A stretch of DNA of 64,000 nucleotides. Source: Citrus sinensis. Lineage: Eukaryota > Streptophyta > Magnoliopsida > Sapindales > Rutaceae. The notes under the pieces were generated by a model. It was not told where the DNA came from and did not search any database. It was given only the letters and a program-made list of their open reading frames with translations. How positions within the stretch are numbered: the first letter of the stretch is position 1; the number at the start of each line of letters is the position of its first letter. The translations under genes and the position numbers were made by a program. The stretch lies in assembly GCF_022201045.2 (NCBI RefSeq), contig NC_068564.1:30223001-30287000 (forward strand). The letters are read 5' to 3'. Shown here one piece after another: positions 36,737 to 49,200 of the stretch.

Positions 36737-37470
36737 ATGGGTAAATATTTGTTTAATCTCTATATTTTAAGTTAAATATTCATTCTGTGAGTATATTTAA
36801 AAAAAAAAAAAACATATTTCAGAACACTGTTATCGTTAGTTATGTCACATTTAAAAGCTACCTTATCTTTGCTTTTATAATAATACTTTTGTAATGTTGG
36901 CCAATATATATAAGCTCTCGAGTACCTGTCTTGAAAACATTTATAAAGAGAAAAAATATTAATTTACCAAATTAAGTTTTAAAGTAAAATAAAATGACAT
37001 AAAACTATATGTTAACCTTTTGTGGAAGCTCAATCATCTACAGTTTGTGAACAAATAATGAAATTTTTGTGGAAGCTGAAACGTGAGACATACCACTAGA
37101 GCGAGCCAAATTTCTTTTGTTGCTTAATTCTAACCTCTCCCATAACACTTTTTCTATGGAAGCAGTTGATGTTTTTTCAATAGAAACATGATAGATCTTT
37201 TTTTTTGAAGAAATTATCGATCCTGGCTTCTGTTTTTACAGAAAAAAAGATAATGTGTGTGTGTCACTTTTAGGCTTAATTTGGTAAAAAATTATATATA
37301 TATATATATATGTTAATATTCTTTTCTTTTAATGTTCCCAAAACTGTTGCTTGCACTCACGTCTAGTATTTTTAATTGTAATATAACTGATGACATAGTT
37401 ATCTTAGAGTATTTTTTAAAATATAAAGACTGAATGAATATATAGGAACGAAATGAATATTTACTCTTGA
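36737..37470. mobile_element. Probable MITE related to the 29845 element
   Basis: Left end GGGTAAATATTTGTTTAATC and, from the right, complemented GAGTAAATATTCATTTCG are similar inverted ends. The left sequence also resembles the end of the 605-bp element (TTTGTTTAGTCTCTATATTT). No target duplication seen, so the call is tentative. Confidence 0.4.
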
Positions 37471-37694
37471 GAAAAGTAATGTTGTAGATACTACAAATTG
37501 ATGTAACAATATTGTAATATGCGAGATGACCCGTATGAATCTTTGAATAACTCTCACATCCAAAAAAAATTCTTCAAATCTCACGTGAAGAGAAAAGGAC
37601 TCCTATGATAAAGAATATTGAGATTGACTATTCTATAAATATTGCAAATCATATCAATATACTGGAAAGAAAAACCATGAACTAACTGTTTAAT
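37085..37694 (+). repeat. Direct duplication, copy 1 (about 610 bp)
   Basis: Nearly identical to 39329-39957, in the same orientation. Begins GAGACATACCACTAGAGC and ends CATGAACTAACTGTTTAAT. Copies differ by few substitutions, microsatellite length (TG and TA runs) and a ~13-bp indel. No TG..CA LTR ends are visible, so this is more likely a segmental copy than LTRs. Confidence 0.85.
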
Positions 37695-37990
37695 AACTCT
37701 CACATTCAAAAAAGTTCCTTAAATCACGCGTTAAAAATGAAGCATATAAAACAACATTGAGGATTTGAGATTGAATATTTTACCTTTGAAAAGTTGATGT
37801 ATTGAGAAAAGTAGGAACGAACATTCAATGATTAGATTGATTATTTTATTTTAATTAACAGTCTAAGTCGCATCAGTTTGTAATTACTGCAGTATATAAT
37901 AGCTTGCCCAAATATTTATATATAAATTATAATGCATGGTTAACATGTTTGAATCCACCAAATTACACTTCTCACCCATATACTTAATAA

Positions 37991-38720
37991 GAGAGATTGT
38001 CAATTTTCTCCCATTGTAATTAATATATATCTTGTCAATTTTCTCCCATTGTAATTAATATATATCATTTGTCCCCACGTTGTTTTTATAATAGCTAATA
38101 ACTCCCCTAAGAGTATAAGTTTACAATATTACATTTCTTTTTAAATATCCTTTTATTTATATTTATTATAGATTAAATAAATCATATAAATAGAAATTTA
38201 AATAAAAATATATGTTTTGATGTGAAAAATTAATAATAAAATACTTTTCTTGTACTTTTTTATTTTATAAACATTTTTATAATAAATATATACGAAAATT
38301 ATTATAAAATATAAAAAAAATTATTGTAAGAAAACTTGAATGATAAATAAAAAATTATTATAAAATAAATAATAAAATATTTTTCTTGCACTTTTTACAT
38401 TTAATTTTAAAATCGTATAAAATATTTATTAGAAGAAAATGTTTACAAAATAAAAAGTACAAGAAAAAAATTTTATTATTAATTTTTTTCGTGCACATCA
38501 AAACATATATTTCTTATTTTTAATACTTAAATTTTGTTATTTAGTCTCTATTCATATGATTTATTTAATTTATAATAAATATAAATAAAAGTGTATTTAA
38601 AAATATGTGTAATATTATAAATTTATGATGTCAAGAAGGTTATTATTGGCTATTATTAAAGCAATAAGGGGTAAATGGTATTTACTGATTACAGTACGGG
38701 GGAGAATTCGATAATCTCAC
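37991..38720. mobile_element. Foldback MITE, 730 bp, 9-bp target duplication
   Basis: ACTTAATAA flanks it at 37982-37990 and 38721-38729. Ends: left GAGAGATTGTCAATTTTCTC, right (complemented) GTGAGATTATCGAATTCTCC. Much of the interior is self-complementary around AAAGTACAAGAAAA and TTTTCTTGTACTTTT, so a single strand could fold into a long hairpin. The left end contains a tandem duplication of about 32 bp (about 38000-38065). Related to 16278-16721. Confidence 0.8.
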
Positions 38721-39328
38721 ACTTAATAAACTCAAATGTAATTTTACTTTTGTTTAAATTATATTATCTTCTCGTTAATTTTATGTTTTGGGCATATTAG
38801 CAATAAAAAATAAATCAGGATTTTAAGAATATTTTGATGGAATTAAATAGCCTTTCATTGATTCACTCACAACAAATGTTTCAAATAATAATAATAATAA
38901 TAAATCGAAGAGAGTGGTTACCGAAACGCGCAGCAGTCTTAGTTTACGCAGGCAGAAAGTAAGTGAATTAATAAATGACTAATGGTGCGCACGAGGGATA
39001 CGGATGCTAGTAATGCTATGACTAATGAATATATAGAATAGAAGACTAGGACTTGAGGTCAAACCGCGGATGCTCATCAGAAGCACTTACTTATTGCTTG
39101 TTTGTTGCTACTATTTTCTTTAATTATTTTGCATATTTCTTTTTCAGAAAATTCTCAAATTTGTTTTGTTTATTAAGTATTACTACTCTTAAAAGATAAA
39201 TCTACAAAATTAATTAAGAGACAAGTTTTGTTTTTCCTCCCCTCTCTCTCTTTCTCGCGGCTTCTTCTCACTCCCTCCAAAGCCCACCAAACCGACCAAA
39301 ATTCAATTACCCTTAATAATATAAAATG

Positions 39329-39957
39329 GAGACATACCACTAGAGCGAGCCAAATTTCTTTTGTTGCTTAATTCTAACCTCTCCCATAACACTTTTTCTA
39401 TGGAAACAGTTGATGTTTTTTCAATAGAAACATGATAGATCTTTTTTTGAAGAAATTATCGATCCTGGCTTCTGTTTTTACAGAAAAAAAAGATAATGTG
39501 TGTGTGTGTGTGTCACTTTTAGGCTTAATTTGGTAAAAATTATATATATATATATATATGTGTTAATATTCTTTTCTTTTAATGTTCCCAAAACTGTTGC
39601 TTGCACTCACATCTAGTATTTTTAATTGTAATATATCTGATGACATAGTTATCTTAGAGTATTTTTTAAAATATAAAGACTGAATGAATATTTAATTTAT
39701 AATATAGGAACGAAATGAATATTTACTCTTGAGAAAAGTAATGTTGTAGATACTACAAATTGATGTAATAATATTGTGATATGCGAGATGGCCCGTATGA
39801 ATCTTTGAATAACTCTCACATCCAAAAAAAAATTCTTCAAATCTCACATGAAGAGAAAAGGACTCCTATGATAAAGAATATTGAGATTGACTATTCTATA
39901 AATATTGCAAATCATATCAATGTACTGGAAGGAGAAACCATGAACTAACTGTTTAAT
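39329..39957 (+). repeat. Direct duplication, copy 2 (about 629 bp)
   Basis: Second copy of 37085-37694, 330 bases downstream of the SNM1 stop codon (minus-strand gene). Has longer TG and TA tracts and a small insertion relative to copy 1. Confidence 0.85.
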
Positions 39958-40285
39958 TGTTGTGGACAAATTGAAGTTTCAACGTCAATGGCATGTGAGT
40001 TTGTTTGTTTCTGGGATTAGATCAAAGCAAATAATAACACTCAACTCCGGCTACTGCAAAGTCCAAACATGTTGTGTCCTCAGTGCGTAGACTTGCTTTC
40101 ATCAATTCCATTGACCGGCAGCCCCATCGCGTTTATTCATGCAACTCTATGTACAAAAAACAAAAAAAATTGGGTGAGAAATAATTGCTTAGTTTGATTC
40201 TAGAACGATGCAGAAGATACTAAGTTTGAAAAATCTCACCATGAGATTATTCAGGCAGGTCATTGATTAGCAGTGAACAACAACA

Positions 40286-43200
40286 TTAATTCAACAGAAG
40301 GGAAACCATGGCATTTGCAGAATCTCGTCCGTCGTTATTGACGCTCGGTATTATGTGTTCTGGAGATACAAACTTCACAAACTCTTTGAGCTCTGTAAAG
40401 CTGCAGTGCTCGCTATATGGCACTTCATATCTGGAGAACAGATGAGCTCAATCTCTGATTAGTTAAATATTTTGATTATAGAATATAGTACATATAACTC
40501 GGTTATTAATTGTTAAAAATAGTAACTTTCTACCGATAATTTGGTTTTTGAGTTTACGAATAGACACTTGTGAGAAGCTTTGTTTAAGAATTCAAAATTA
40601 AGAAAAAAAAAAAAAAAAACTTATAGGCATTTACAAATTGATGGAGACTTGGACAAACCTTATGATGGTACCCTGCTGCCACCTTCTCCCTGGAGATTTT
40701 TTCTTCCCTTTGCTAAATGTCCAACCAGTGGGAGAGAATGCAACGATAAGACTAAATCGACCCTGACCAATAAGCATTAAAAAGACCAGACCAAAAAAGA
40801 AGTGATATTAGAAATAACTGATCATGGAGAAAAGTGAAGTCTATTTCACGTAAGTGAAGTGCCAAGGCCATGCTTTTGCTTGTTACTCACAAGCTCACAC
40901 GAGCACTTGAATGGTACAGTAGCAAAAGAATATTGAGACTTAAAAATCTTCAAATAACAACCCATCACTGTCCCAAAAAAAAAAATCAAAGGAAGAGAAA
41001 AAGAATGAAAATAAATAAATCAAGTACAGAGAGTTTAATTATGTATTAAGAAATAACAATCCATCAAAGTAGTCATGGAATCAAAACTCACCCCACAAAT
41101 CAGAGATGCAATCCTTATTTGATGAAGCTTGTTTAAAAAGTGATAATGAGGTCAATAATTCCAACATACGTCACAAATATCGATAAATCAATTGGAACTC
41201 GGTTGATACCTTTTAGTTTATTTTATGTATCACTTTCACTATTTTATCATTTCATTGATATAAAAACAATGTGCTTTGTTTAATTGTTTTCTAAAATTGC
41301 TAAACAAGCCTGGTGGGTCTAGCATCATTCTGCTCATTAGCTAATGAAACTTGAGCACATACATTAGCAAGGAGCACTTAACATAACTGAAGAACCACCT
41401 AGGTGTTTGAGCATAATTGGGCATCCACCAAGCATTCTTAAATCATTTATACCTCACTTTAATCTCTAAGGAAAATGATCTGCTCACCGCATATTGATTG
41501 GACATATGTTTCAGTCGTTTGAAGCTGGCAAGTGTCCACATAGGCATCACATGTATGTGGCTTTCATGTTCATTTGTAGTAAACCACTGTATATCTTCCT
41601 TGGAAAAGTCCAGGCATTTTAACACACGGAACTTTGCAGCATTGACATAAATCTTTTTACGGAGAACACGAGCAACCTCCAAAAACAGCCTTTCCTTGCC
41701 TATAATAACACAAAATGATAAATATAGCACAGCAGAGAAAAATTGAGCAAGAAAGAGATTAATGGGCCCTACCAATTGTATAGCTTCCAATTAGAAAAAG
41801 TGTTTTAGGGTTGAAAGATTCTGCTTGAATGGCCTCAATAACAAACTGTATTACAGCCTCTTGCTTTGGAAAGTCATACTGCAAGAATTTTATTCAAGTT
41901 GTATGCATGAAAACAAATAGAATACTAGTGTACAATCATTTTCATGTTTCAGATTATGTATGATGTATGTAGACAAAAAATTTGAAGGCAGAGTATTTGC
42001 ATTATAGCAATTATGATTATTTAAAGAACAGCAAGCTTACAACAAACTAATACATATTAACATATAGATTTCATAGCCCATTGCCAGCATTATATGTATT
42101 TAAGTGATGTAGGAGACCGTAAACATACACTTGTCTGTATTTGAATTATATTTTCTTTCAAGAAACAGATAGAAGTATGATTCAGCCACTGGCTTTTACC
42201 AGCTATGTAATGGTGCAACCATTCTGTGCTTTGTCAACTTTAAACAAGTCCAAGTTGAGAAATTCAGCTAAACATGAGCATGTTTACAATCTAGTGTCCA
42301 AAATTATTTACATTGACGTACCAGAGGATTGCAGTAAGTGGTATCAAGGATCAGAGTGTGAATGGGACATGTCTGCAAAACAGACATGCTCGCCATTTCC
42401 TCACTAAAACGAAAATCTCCAGTATGTAGAACAGCCTAAATAGATGATTTTCTTCAGAATCACTCCCAGATATGGAGTTGTCAGACAAATAGCAATGCAG
42501 TATCTTAGAAGTTAATGTGGACCACACCTTACCATTTTGTGGCTCAAAGAGTATTATGATGGACCCTGGGCAATGGTTTGCTTCTAAGCATGTCACATCT
42601 ATACCAGCAATAGTAGTCTTTTGGTTGAGGGGCAAAACTTGTAGCCTGTCCCATGGTATTCCAATCTTCATATTCACAAGCCTTGCTGTGATCAACGAGC
42701 AATAAATCTTCCCATGATGGAAGGATCTTGTTAAACCTTGATAATCTGAAAGGACAAATACAACAAAAAGGTGCATAAATTGGTTGGTTGAACCAGACAA
42801 CCTGGATCGTGTCTGTGATTGCTTCATTAGCAGCAATTATTACAAAGTTACAGACATGTCAGTACATTGGATTCTTAGAGTCATCCAAGTTGGTGAAGTT
42901 GATGTGTAAAAGAATCTATACCTCATACAGTCTTTTCGTACAAATAACACGATCATTTTTCGAACAATCTATAACTCTCATACAGAACATTCCTGGTTAA
43001 AATCTTGATAAACTGAAAAGCAAAATGCAAATCTGGAGTAGGAAATATTCATTTAAGCTGCAGTGTTTTCTATCGGATTGATGATTTTTCATGTGGCAAT
43101 GAATTAGAGCCACATAACAGAATTAAAAACAGTGAACAACACGAAAGAAATTTTTTCCTGGAACTATAAAAAATTTGGAATTTGGAATTTGGAACAACTG

Positions 43201-45754
43201 TTAAATATTTGAAATTCTCACTGTGTCCTTACTCTGTATATTTCTACAGATATAACCATGAACTTATATAAGATTATATGACATAAATCACAGCAGTAGC
43301 ATGGAAAAAACAATATTAGATTATATGAAGGAAATGGATCAAGCTAAAAGACTTGGGGGGAAAGTAGCGAGAAGCCAGGAGGGTGCTCTGAAAAGATTTG
43401 ACAAGAAACTGACTGACTGAAGCAAATGTGAGGTGGAAACTGACAGCATTTCTTCTGAATTGTTCTGCAACTTAAAAGTAAGATTTGGTCGGAAAGACAA
43501 ATACAAGTGAACTTACGATCCATATGAAAGTGGGTGAGAAACCAATGCGAACAATCTCCTCTTAGATATTTGAAAGCATCCTGCAGATAGTAATTTAAAA
43601 TGAACTTAGCAACAAGACCTGCATCATTGATAATAAGAAGAAAGAGTAGTGAAGACCAATCATAATTAGTCAATGGAGCATACATAGACACTGTAAGAAT
43701 GAAAAGGAATGAAGTTTATTACCAAAATATAAGTGATTACAATACTTGTATCTAGAGAGACATTACCACGCCAGAAAAGATTATTTTCTCCTAACTAATT
43801 TTCCTCACTCTCCCATGCAAACAAACAGGGGAAAAAATTCAAGACAAAAGTTTATCACAATGATGTAGTTAGTTTCACTACTTCTATTTACAGAAACAAT
43901 AAAATGGCAGAGAAGCTCTCAATCTCTGTCAATATCACTCTCCTTCACACACATAACTGGATATATTGCTTTTTGTTTATACAAACAAACTATGCCAGTA
44001 AAGCATCTTCTCTCTCTCCGCATCAACTGAGTGTTCACAGCTCATATTGGGAGGCGTTACACTTGGCCTGAGGCCTAATATATCTTAATTAACAGGAATA
44101 CAGAATGTGAGTTTAGAAGAATTATACTTGGGTATATAAATAAGCAGGAGACAACATTTTTGAAGGGGTAAGAGGCAATTACCACTCGAAATGGTGTTCC
44201 TGGCACACAACACCATGTCGGAATGTCTTTATGTTTTCTGCCTTTGCTTTGATCTTTTGCTGCATGTTTTTTGCGATCAGAACCAGAGAAACTTTTTCTT
44301 GATCCACTCTGACCATTAGTGGGGGTGGAAACTTTCTTCACATTGGTAATGGAACCAAGAAAAAAATCTGTAATCAACTTGTTTGCAGCTGGTTTACTAC
44401 TTCCATCAACAATAACTTTAGATGCCTCCTTGTGTCTCTCTGATCCATGGTAACTACTTGATCCATCATTACTAACATGTGCGTCCTTGTTTGACTCAAC
44501 TGCACGGGAGTACTCTTTTTTAATTTCGCAAAGAGTATGCAAGATTTTCTTCCTGGGGCCAAGTGCAGTAACACCTATACCGATAAGATCCTGTAAAGAA
44601 AATGAAAATATAAAGTATCTACTCCAGTAACAAAATCAATAACAAAATGGTTCTTTAAGAAATCAACGTTGTGCAATAAATGTCAACAAATAAGAGCTTG
44701 CAAATAAAATTCTCCTTTACAAGTCACATCACAAGTCACCTTGATATTATCAAATACAATTTAATCATAAAATGTATGGATATCTTTACGAAAAACAGCA
44801 TTTTAATCCAAAACAAACCTCTTCTGTCAGCCATTGTAAGGTGTCCCAATCAATCTCTTCGCGAACAAAGGCTTCTTCATATCTAGCTAAACCAAGACTG
44901 TGCAGAAATTCAACAACAGGTGAAACATCAACAGCTTTCTGAGGGGACCGACCCAAACCAAGATCAATTTCTGGTTCTAACCGGGGCCCTCTTTCATGCC
45001 TGGGAAAAACAACCTAGAGCAAATATTGTATGGTCAATAATCATGTCACAAAATAAATACAGCAGAGCAAAAGAAAAAACTCATGGGCTTAAGCTAGTGT
45101 GGAATGGTCGGCGATAACTTCATTAAAGCTTACATCTTGAGCTTGGTTCTCGCATTTGTCGAGACAATTATTTGTATGAGCCTGTCTCAATTCCTCATTC
45201 AGATCCGAAATGTCAATTCCGCACAGCGGGCACCGAACAGACTCATCAATTTTGTTACAATTAACATCATTTTTGTCGCATAACTTGAGTAACACATCAA
45301 GCTCCGCATCTTCTTCTTCTTCCTCAGATTCCTCACTCAAGCTACAGTCCGCTGCTCTCGGCCTCAACAACCTAGACTCCACAGAATTACGCAAATACCC
45401 CTCGTTTACCTTCAAAATTTCCTTTATCTCCTCACACTCAGGCGAATGGTCGACATCGACACATGCTGTTGGACGAGTGCAATCGATGCTCGACGGTATA
45501 GCTTCCAAGCTGCAAGTTTCATCTGAATTAAGGTAAAAACCCTCGATGTTATTCTCCTTTCCGAGATTGGTAACAGGCTTGGGTTTCTTTGATGGTCGGC
45601 TGGGATTGTTTGAGGGTTTAAGGGGAATCTTCTGTTTTTTGGATATGGTAGTCGTAAATTTAGGAGTCTGGCTGAGCGGGACTTGGAAATCGTCGTCGTC
45701 GTCGTCGTCGTAGGCGGTGGAGATCGGTTGAGATACGGTGCGTTTTGTGGGCAT
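40286..45754 (-). CDS. SNM1 DNA cross-link repair nuclease, ten exons
   Basis: Exons: 45754-45134, 45013-44819, 44590-44183, 43580-43517, 42745-42528, 42435-42322, 41878-41773, 41699-41488, 40762-40659, 40430-40286; 728 residues, all phases consistent. SNM1/Pso2 proteins are nuclear 5' exonucleases that process interstrand cross-links and damaged ends. A UBZ4-like zinc finger starts at about residue 175 (CPLCGIDI...HTNNCLDKC); a SAM domain follows at about 225-290. The metallo-beta-lactamase fold has HFHMDHYQGL (HxHxDH) across an exon junction, ANHCPGS and LHTGDFRF. The beta-CASP part ends with [16 protein letters not shown], which carries the last metal-binding His. All expected active-site residues are intact. 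The acidic N-terminus (poly-Asp, poly-Glu) is low-complexity. Divergently arranged with the sterol dehydrogenase gene. Confidence 0.93.
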
Positions 45755-46279
45755 TGCTTCAGGTTTGAGCTCTGGTTCTGAATGAGTGACGAATTCGGAT
45801 TGACTTTTATTTTTAATTTTTCAAAGAATTCTACCAAGGCGTGCAAGTGGAGGGAAAAATTTCCTTGAATTTTTCGAATACGAAACAGAAGTTTAAAACG
45901 ACGGGCCATTCACTACTCAAGAGGCCCAACCCAATGTACACCTGCAGGAATGCTATGAAACCCAATTGGTGAAACACCAAATACGGGTCGGGTTTGTTAA
46001 AATTAATGAATAACTGAAAATACCCACTTCCGTGGTAGTGGAACAGCAAGACAAAACAGAGCATCGCCTGATCCGCTGACGCCACAGAATAATTTTTTTT
46101 TTTTTTTCTCTCGTTCACTGTCGTTTTCGTTTTCGTCTCTGAGCTCTCAGATCCTGGAATTCAAGATCCAATTGAAAGACTAAGCACGCGAAGGTTAGTT
46201 GAGTAAATAAAATAAAGCTACTTAAATAGTTAAATTTATTTGGTGGTGGTTTTGATTCGGTGTGGAGCAGATTGTAGCA
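45755..46279. promoter_or_regulatory. Shared divergent promoter, 525 bp
   Basis: Only 525 bases separate the SNM1 start (minus) from the dehydrogenase start (plus), so both promoters and leaders must fit here. A T tract (about 46089-46107) lies in the middle. No clear TATA box is seen, consistent with a TATA-less bidirectional promoter of housekeeping genes. Confidence 0.6.
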
Positions 46280-49200
46280 ATGTCGGGGGAGGAGAACGAG
46301 AGATTGTGCGTTGTGACGGGTGGAAGAGGGTTCGCTGCGCGGCATTTGGTGGAAATGCTGATCAGATACGACATGTTTTCTGTTAGAATCGCTGATTTGA
46401 GCGATTCTATTGCACTTGAACCGCACGAGGAGCAGGGGATTCTTGGCGAGGCTTTGAGGTCTGGCCGTGCTCACTATGTCTCCTTTGATCTCCGACACAA
46501 GGCTCAAGTACTTCAAGGTCCTTTTCTTTTTCTTTTCATTTTAGTTAGCTGGTGTTAAAAAGCACTTCCAAGCACAACATAATGTTTCGGATTGAATATT
46601 TAGTTTGTTTGTTTTACAGCATTACAAGGAGCTGAGGTTGTATTCCACATGGCTGCACCAAATTCATCCATTAACAATCACAAGCTTCATCATTCAGTTA
46701 ATGTGGAAGGTTAGATCTTCGGCTGTCTACTGTAGGAACTGAATTTAAATGCCTGTCAACTGACTGTTGTTATTATTGTTGTTGTTACTATTGTTGTTGT
46801 TGTTGTTATTATTATTATTGTTATCTGTTTCAACTGTGATTTGTAGGTACAAAGAATGTTATCGATGCTTGTGCTGAGCTTAAAGTGAAGAGACTTATTT
46901 ATACTAGCTCTCCCAGTGTGGTTTTTGATGGGGTTCATGGGATCATTAATGGGAATGAAGCATTACCATATCCGCCTAAGGTATTGATATTTGCTGACTT
47001 TCTATCTCTTCTATTTCTTGGTCATTCAAGTGAAGAGACATAAATTTGTGTACCTATATTAGTGTGTTCAAGCCTTTTTTTTTTATGTGTATTCATGTAA
47101 ATTATTAATCATTTAATATACCTCACTACCACTGACACTGAGGCTCACTAGATGTTTCGCTTTAATTGTTTCAGCACAATGATTTTTATTCAGCTACAAA
47201 AGCTGAAGGAGAGGCATTGGTTATCAAGGCTAATGGTACTAATGGGCTTCTAACCTGTTGCATACGTCCTAGCAGCATTTTTGGACCTGGTGATAGGTTA
47301 TTGGTTCCATCTTTAGTTGCTGCTGCAAGGGCTGGAAAATCCAAGGTATTATGTTTATTGTCTCTGTTAATTTCATTCTTCTAATTTAATTATTATTTAT
47401 ATGGTAGTAATGTATGTGCTCTAGCACCTTCCCCAACAAACACACGTGCATGCACACTATTGCCTCCCCCCATCTAAAACTCAAAAGAATGCTTCCTAAA
47501 ATTTAATGAAGAGTCAGTTTGTAGTTCTGCTTCCCCACTCATGAGTTGACTGCTGCTTGTGTGTAGCTATTATGTCTATAATGTTCCAACTCTGTTGTTT
47601 CTGTTCATTATGTCTATTTAAGTGCTTTCTACTTCTCGTGCCTGTGTGAAATTCCTCAAAGTTCTTTGACTGCATGGCACCAGAGCCAATGGCCCGGAAA
47701 CTCGGTATTATAAGTTTGCACTAAACAGTCTTCTCCTCGTGCTTTGTGTTAAACCTTTTATCAAGCTGGGACTTCTTTATTTTGTGGCTATCTGACCTCT
47801 TTGTAAATCTTCTATAATGTCAATAAATGGTTTCAGATCCTTATAAAGAAATAATAAAATGGTGGATTCATTTTTTAGCAAATTTCTCACTACAGATTGC
47901 ATATTTTTGTTGGAAATTGGGCTTTCGGTGATTTTCCTTGGCTTCGTACTCGCCGCAGAGTACATTATTGGCTTGTGGTTCACTATTATGCGGTCAAGCC
48001 TCTTGCTCATGCTATAGAATGTCACCTCAACTTGCCTTAGTGACCTTGCAATCAATTTTCACCTGAAAATGTGTAGAGCAGGTTTAGAATTTTCTGGCAA
48101 ATGGTTCATCAAAACTCTTGACAAGCCAGGATGGCAGGAAACCAGTGGAACAATTACTGTCATATAATGGCGCTTTGTTCCTTGACTGGCGTAGTCCTTC
48201 GTCAATGAAATCTAATATCTATCTTGTTCCCGACTGTTTTCAATTGGTCAGTTCATAATTGGAGATGGCAATAACATGTACGATTTCACTTATGTTGCAA
48301 ATGTGGCACATGCTCATATATGTGCTGAACGAGCTCTAGCATCGGAAGTGACTGTTGCGGAGAAAGCTGCAGGGCAGGTACTGTTTCAACACCCCCTCAA
48401 GTTCTTTCTATCTTAGATTTATATGTAAATGGGCCAATGGAATTTTTAGACTTGTCAGTATTTACTGTTGGTAGAATATGTAGAAATCACGGTATTGTGC
48501 GATATATGTGGCTTTTAAAGTTGAGTTAAGAGATTGCTTCTGGCGTTCCATCATAAACAAAATTTAATGATGATTTTGCAGGCATATTTTGTAACCAATA
48601 TGGAGTCTATCAAGTTTTGGGAATTTGTCTCACTAATACTTGAAGGTCTTGGCTACCAGAGGTGCTTCTTTATCTTTTATTCATTCAGTTTGAAAAATGC
48701 ACCTAGCTGTTGTCATGTGTATGCAAAAAGCCAAAAGAATACAGTTGGTCTTTTGTATTAAGCTATTAATATCTTAAAATTTCTATTAAGTCATCAAAAC
48801 AATCTTTATTGTCTAAATTAGTTAAGTCAACTCATCTTAAGCCATTAAGTCAAAAGACAAAACGAACACCCCCTAATTGTTTTTGCGCCTTCTATTATTC
48901 TGTATTCAAAATATATCCTGAATTTCAAGTGAGGAACTAAAAATGGCTATGAAAATGTATATGCCGATTGTCCCTTTGTCTTAATTGATGTAGTTTGCAG
49001 GCCGAGGATAAAGATACCTGCCTTTGTTATGATGCCAATTGCACACATGGTGGAGTTGACGTATAGGCTGCTAGGTCCTTATGGAATGAAGGTTCCACAG
49101 TTGACACCTTCAAGAGTTAGACTACTCTCTTGCAGCAGAACTTTTGATTGTTCAAAAGCGAAGGATCTACTTGGCTACATGCCCATTGTGCCACTCGAGG

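Larger units (their letters stand above)
35844..40285. other. Intergenic with duplication and MITEs
   Basis: No coding gene supported. Contains a poly-T/CT-rich stretch after the ERF, a probable MITE (about 36737-37470), both copies of a ~610-bp duplication, and a 730-bp foldback element. A CT-rich block at about 39237-39290 is the only part richer in G+C. Confidence 0.55.

Noticed and set aside
37085-39957. The two 610-bp repeats as LTRs of a retrotransposon
   Set aside because: No TG..CA ends, no primer binding site or polypurine tract, no coding interior; a separate MITE lies between them.
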